The position numbers were made by a program, and so were the translations under genes. Positions 62,981-64,000 of a stretch of 64,000 nucleotides of DNA are shown here, piece by piece. Origin of the DNA: Dethiosulfatarculus sandiegensis. Its GTDB lineage: Bacteria > Desulfobacterota > Desulfarculia > Desulfarculales > Desulfarculaceae. The stretch is taken from NCBI RefSeq assembly GCF_000931935.2, contig NZ_AZAC01000023.1, positions 1 through 64,000 of the forward strand, given 5' to 3'. Within the stretch, counting starts at the first letter, position 1, and the number at the start of each line of letters is the position of its first letter. Under the pieces are notes generated by a model. The model was not told the DNA's origin and ran no database searches. It saw only the letters and a program-made list of their open reading frames with translations.

Positions 62981-64000
62981 ATGCTGGAGTTGGCACTCAC
63001 AGGGACCAGACGCTACTGGAACTGGGTTCTGTTTTTACTGGTGATTATAGCGGCCGGATTCGGAGCCTACATGGTGCAATACCATGAAGGCCTTGCCGTA
63101 ACCGGTTTGAGCCGGGATGTCTCCTGGGGGCTTTATATTGCCCAGCTAACCTTTTTGGTGGGCGTAGCCGCATCTGCGGTGATGCTGGTTCTTCCCTATT
63201 ACCTTCATCACTATAAGGATTTCGGGCGCATAACCATCCTGGGCGAATTCCTGGCCATCTCAGCCGTGATAATGTGCATCCTGTTTGTGTTGGTTGACCT
63301 AGGCCAACCGATCCGAGTATTAAACACCCTTTTGCACCCCTCGCCGAATTCAATCCTTTTCTGGGATATCGTGGTGTTGCAGGGGTATTTGTTTTTGAAT
63401 CTTATCATCGGTTGGACCACCCTGGAGGCCGAACGCAAACAAGTTCCCCCGCCCTCCTGGGTTAAGCCCTTGATTTATCTTTCCATACCATGGGCGGTCT
63501 CGATCCATACGGTCACAGCCTTTTTGTATGCCGGACTTCCGGGCAGGGGCTACTGGCTCACCGCCATCATGGCCCCGCGTTTTCTGGCCTCGGCCTTTGC
63601 CGCAGGCCCCGCGGTCCTGATTCTTCTTGGCCTTTTCATCCGCCGCTTCACCAGCTTCGACCCGGGTAAAAAAGCCATACAGACCCTGGCCAAAATTGTG
63701 GCCTATGCCATCATCCTGCACCTGTTCTTCTTTTACCTTGAAGCCTTCACAGTGTTTTACAGCCAAATTCCCGGACACATGGATCACTTCATCTATCTTT
63801 ACTTCGGGCTCCACGGCCACTACTCCATGGTGCCCTTTATGTGGGCGGCCATGCTCATGGGCCTTGCTTCGATAGTGCTTTTGGTGGTTCCGAAATTCAG
63901 GCAAAATGAAAAAATACTCGCCGTAGCCTGCGTAATGGTCTTTGGCTGCACCTGGATCGACAAAGGCCTGGGCATGATGGCAGGCGGCTACATACCAAAC
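62981..64000 (+). CDS. dsrP: DsrP-like NrfD-family membrane subunit, runs off the window
   Basis: The first 340 residues are present. The protein is a polytopic NrfD/PsrC-type quinol-interacting subunit with ten or so membrane helices: TGTRRYWNWVLFLLVIIAAG, LSRDVSWGLYIAQLTFLVG, LFVLVDLGQPIRVLNTLLHP, SIPWAVSIHTVTAFLYAGLPG and GCTWIDKGLGMMAGGYIPN. These agree with DsrP of the DsrMKJOP complex that moves electrons across the membrane in sulfate reducers. The ATG at 62981 follows TAAGGAGG. In known dsrMKJOP operons dsrP is last, whereas here it has no dsr gene upstream. It may belong to another Dsr-like complex, such as a Qrc- or Tmc-like one, or be a lone copy. Confidence 0.82.
   Translation, partial: MLELALTGTRRYWNWVLFLLVIIAAGFGAYMVQYHEGLAVTGLSRDVSWGLYIAQLTFLVGVAASAVMLVLPYYLHHYKDFGRITILGEFLAISAVIMCILFVLVDLGQPIRVLNTLLHPSPNSILFWDIVVLQGYLFLNLIIGWTTLEAERKQVPPPSWVKPLIYLSIPWAVSIHTVTAFLYAGLPGRGYWLTAIMAPRFLASAFAAGPAVLILLGLFIRRFTSFDPGKKAIQTLAKIVAYAIILHLFFFYLEAFTVFYSQIPGHMDHFIYLYFGLHGHYSMVPFMWAAMLMGLASIVLLVVPKFRQNEKILAVACVMVFGCTWIDKGLGMMAGGYIPN

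Overview
The window looks like chromosomal DNA of a strictly anaerobic, probably sulfate-reducing bacterium of the Desulfobacterota (former Deltaproteobacteria). The evidence is a DsrP-type membrane subunit at the right edge, a selenocysteine-containing formate dehydrogenase with RnfB/GltD-like electron-transfer partners, TRAP transporters, very large hybrid histidine kinases, a PEP-CTERM protein behind a c-di-GMP riboswitch, and a CoA-transferase/GNAT fusion. The genus is not identified; a Desulfarculales-like organism is only an impression. I found no rRNA, tRNA or CRISPR array.

Layout. 1-800: a frameshifted IS256-family transposase cut by the window edge, which ends against an IS1182-type remnant. 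815-1045: first copy of a structured dispersed repeat. 1067-6724: cheV, then an operon (minus strand) of a substrate-binding protein, a hybrid histidine kinase and a tartronate-semialdehyde-reductase-like enzyme. 7124-12138: formate dehydrogenase operon (RnfB-GltD fusion, Fe-S protein, FdhA with an in-frame UGA). 12700-13398: DUF2325 protein and a 38-residue Cys-rich peptide. 13793-19886: GntR regulator, FGGY kinase, BtpA-family protein and a sugar-type ABC importer. 20197-22346: second GntR regulator and serine hydroxymethyltransferase. 22419-24515: a small metal-binding protein, a small secreted protein and a DUF3089 hydrolase. 25003-32426: signalling block of a 1536-residue hybrid kinase, an HD-GYP response regulator and a sigma-54 response regulator.

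32791-43052 is a hydroxy-acid or sugar-acid catabolic island. A LarA-type racemase/epimerase and an Old-Yellow-Enzyme oxidoreductase diverge from a GntR regulator, a UxaA-type dehydratase, an IlvD/Edd-type dehydratase and a three-part TRAP transporter. A perfect 41-bp palindrome lies in the divergent control region. A lactate-permease-type transporter follows (43245-44942). 45019-50402 holds MscS, a radical SAM protein, an expanded copy of the dispersed repeat, the riboswitch-controlled PEP-CTERM gene and an MFS transporter. 50403-56437 holds a GntR regulator, a second sigma-54 regulator, a homocysteine-methyltransferase-like protein and the CoA-transferase/GNAT fusion. 56480-62462 holds another repeat copy between duplicated terminators, a CBS protein, and a siderophore-uptake-like group (MFS, methyltransferase, TonB receptor, AraC/PchR-like regulator). 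62981 to the edge is a dsrP-like gene.

The items most worth a second look are the structured repeat family that sits at terminators and varies by compensatory changes, the complete promoter/c-di-GMP aptamer/terminator unit ahead of the PEP-CTERM gene, the 41-bp palindrome, the UGA-containing formate dehydrogenase, and the two catabolic islands whose substrates are unknown.
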